The notes under the pieces were generated by a model, which searched no databases, had not been told where the DNA came from, and worked only from the letters and a program-made list of their open reading frames with translations. From NCBI GenBank assembly GCA_011391085.1, contig JAABRD010000026.1, positions 1 through 64,000 on the forward strand: DNA of 64,000 nt. The letters run 5' to 3'. Source of the stretch: Thiotrichaceae bacterium (lineage in GTDB: Bacteria > Pseudomonadota > Gammaproteobacteria > Beggiatoales > Beggiatoaceae). Positions 63,510-64,000 of the stretch are shown piece after piece. Positions within the stretch are counted from its first letter, which is position 1, and every line of letters starts with the position of its first letter. The position numbers and the translations under genes were made by a program.

Positions 63510-64000
63510 CTTATTTAACCCGTTTCAACCTTTTTCAGCCTCTGAGTTGCCAAATGAATCCGCTGGAGGAGGTAAGAATGCACGTATTTGGCTTTGGTTA
63601 TCGTTGGCGGTCATTATCTTAGACCAACTGACCAAAGTCTGGGCCAACACGGAATTGACTTATCATCAATCCGTACCCATCTTTCCTGGCTTGAACTTCA
63701 CTTTGATGTATAACACCGGCGCCGCCTTCAACTTTTTGGCCGATGCCGATGGTTGGCAACGTTGGTTCTTAGCTGGTTTGGCCATCCTCGTCAGTGGGTT
63801 TATCATCTTCTGGCTAAGTCACTTGAAGCGTTCACAATGGTGGTTAGCAGTGGCACTGGCCTTTATTTTAGGAGGCGCCTTGGGGAACTTGATAGACCGG
63901 TTATGGTATGGTTATGTCATTGATTTTATTGATTTTTATTACCAACTTTGGCATTGGCCCGCGTTTAACATAGCAGACAGTGCAATTACCGTGGGTGCGA
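63502..64000 (+). CDS. lspA: Lipoprotein signal peptidase LspA (runs off the window)
   Basis: 166 codons visible, truncated at the window end. LspA is the inner-membrane aspartyl protease that cuts prolipoprotein signal peptides. Visible family features are [12 protein letters not shown] in the first TM segment, [11 protein letters not shown], the first catalytic aspartate region [18 protein letters not shown] and the second in [11 protein letters not shown]. The N terminus is about 25 residues longer than usual. The start ATG lies inside the end of ileS. It would process the lipoproteins encoded at 34-37 kb. Confidence 0.95.
   Translation, partial: MPNLFNPFQPFSASELPNESAGGGKNARIWLWLSLAVIILDQLTKVWANTELTYHQSVPIFPGLNFTLMYNTGAAFNFLADADGWQRWFLAGLAILVSGFIIFWLSHLKRSQWWLAVALAFILGGALGNLIDRLWYGYVIDFIDFYYQLWHWPAFNIADSAITVGA

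Overview
The window looks like part of a gammaproteobacterial chromosome. It has ordinary housekeeping genes (purH, a cysQ-like gene, argA, queA, ileS-lspA) among long accessory tracts full of short palindromic dispersed repeats. Repeat load, Rpn/DUF4351-type fragments, an XisI homologue, many vWA proteins and a type III CRISPR locus resemble large filamentous sulphur bacteria (Beggiatoa/Thioploca/Thiomargarita type). That placement is inferred from gene content; no rRNA is present.

1-19.3 kb is a type III-A CRISPR-Cas locus. cas4, cas1 and cas2 lead into an array of 113 repeats and 112 spacers (2700-9899), then an IS4-type insertion sequence (9943-11227), then cas10-csm2-csm3-csm4-csm5 and a CARF-HEPN ribonuclease gene. 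Cas10 keeps its GGDD cyclase motif, but the HD nuclease motif reads LD. Interference probably relies on Csm3 RNA cleavage plus cyclic oligoadenylate signalling to the CARF-HEPN enzyme. No cas6 is visible. The array holds a duplicated two-spacer block, several pairs of overlapping spacers, and one perfectly palindromic spacer that resembles a dispersed repeat of the host.

19.7-33 kb: purH, cysQ-like, a pentapeptide-repeat protein, argA, queA, a glycosyltransferase, a P-type ATPase without the CPC motif, a frameshifted Rpn-like gene, an HTH protein and a frameshifted ISAzo13-family element inserted in a tandemly repeated upstream region.

33.4-37.1 kb: a probable surface-fibre or adhesin locus. 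Two small exported proteins share a G-[ND]-[ST]-T-V-[VI] motif. They are followed by a CsgG/HfaB-like lipoprotein, a DUF2807-like protein and a MORN-repeat lipoprotein, closed by a clear terminator.

37.3-49.1 kb: a secreted vWA protein translationally coupled to an ABC ATPase, then a polysaccharide-type cluster with a GT2 enzyme, two methyltransferases and a 1525-residue two-glycosyltransferase fusion.

49.3-60.1 kb, all on the minus strand: a TerY-phosphorylation-triad region with a TerY-like vWA protein, PP2C phosphatase and Zn-ribbon kinase, accompanied by two more vWA proteins, an XisI homologue, a single-TM protein, a CUB-like coiled-coil exported protein and a beta-helix protein. The window ends with ileS and the start of lspA.

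Dispersed repeat families used below: A, GGACTAGAGGCTTYAGCCGG and its inverted partner; B, GGAGTACGGAATTTATTCCG inverted pairs; C, TAGGGTGGATTAAGCG inverted pairs; D, GGAGTCCAAAGCG inverted pairs; E, AGACCTCGGAGGTCT palindromes; F, a MITE with GTAGTGATGCAATGT ends; G, C/G-run palindromes; I, CTCGTTCCCACGCGCC hairpins; J, GCGCAATCAGAATTATTGCG. Families A, B and E-like copies also lie in frame inside genes.
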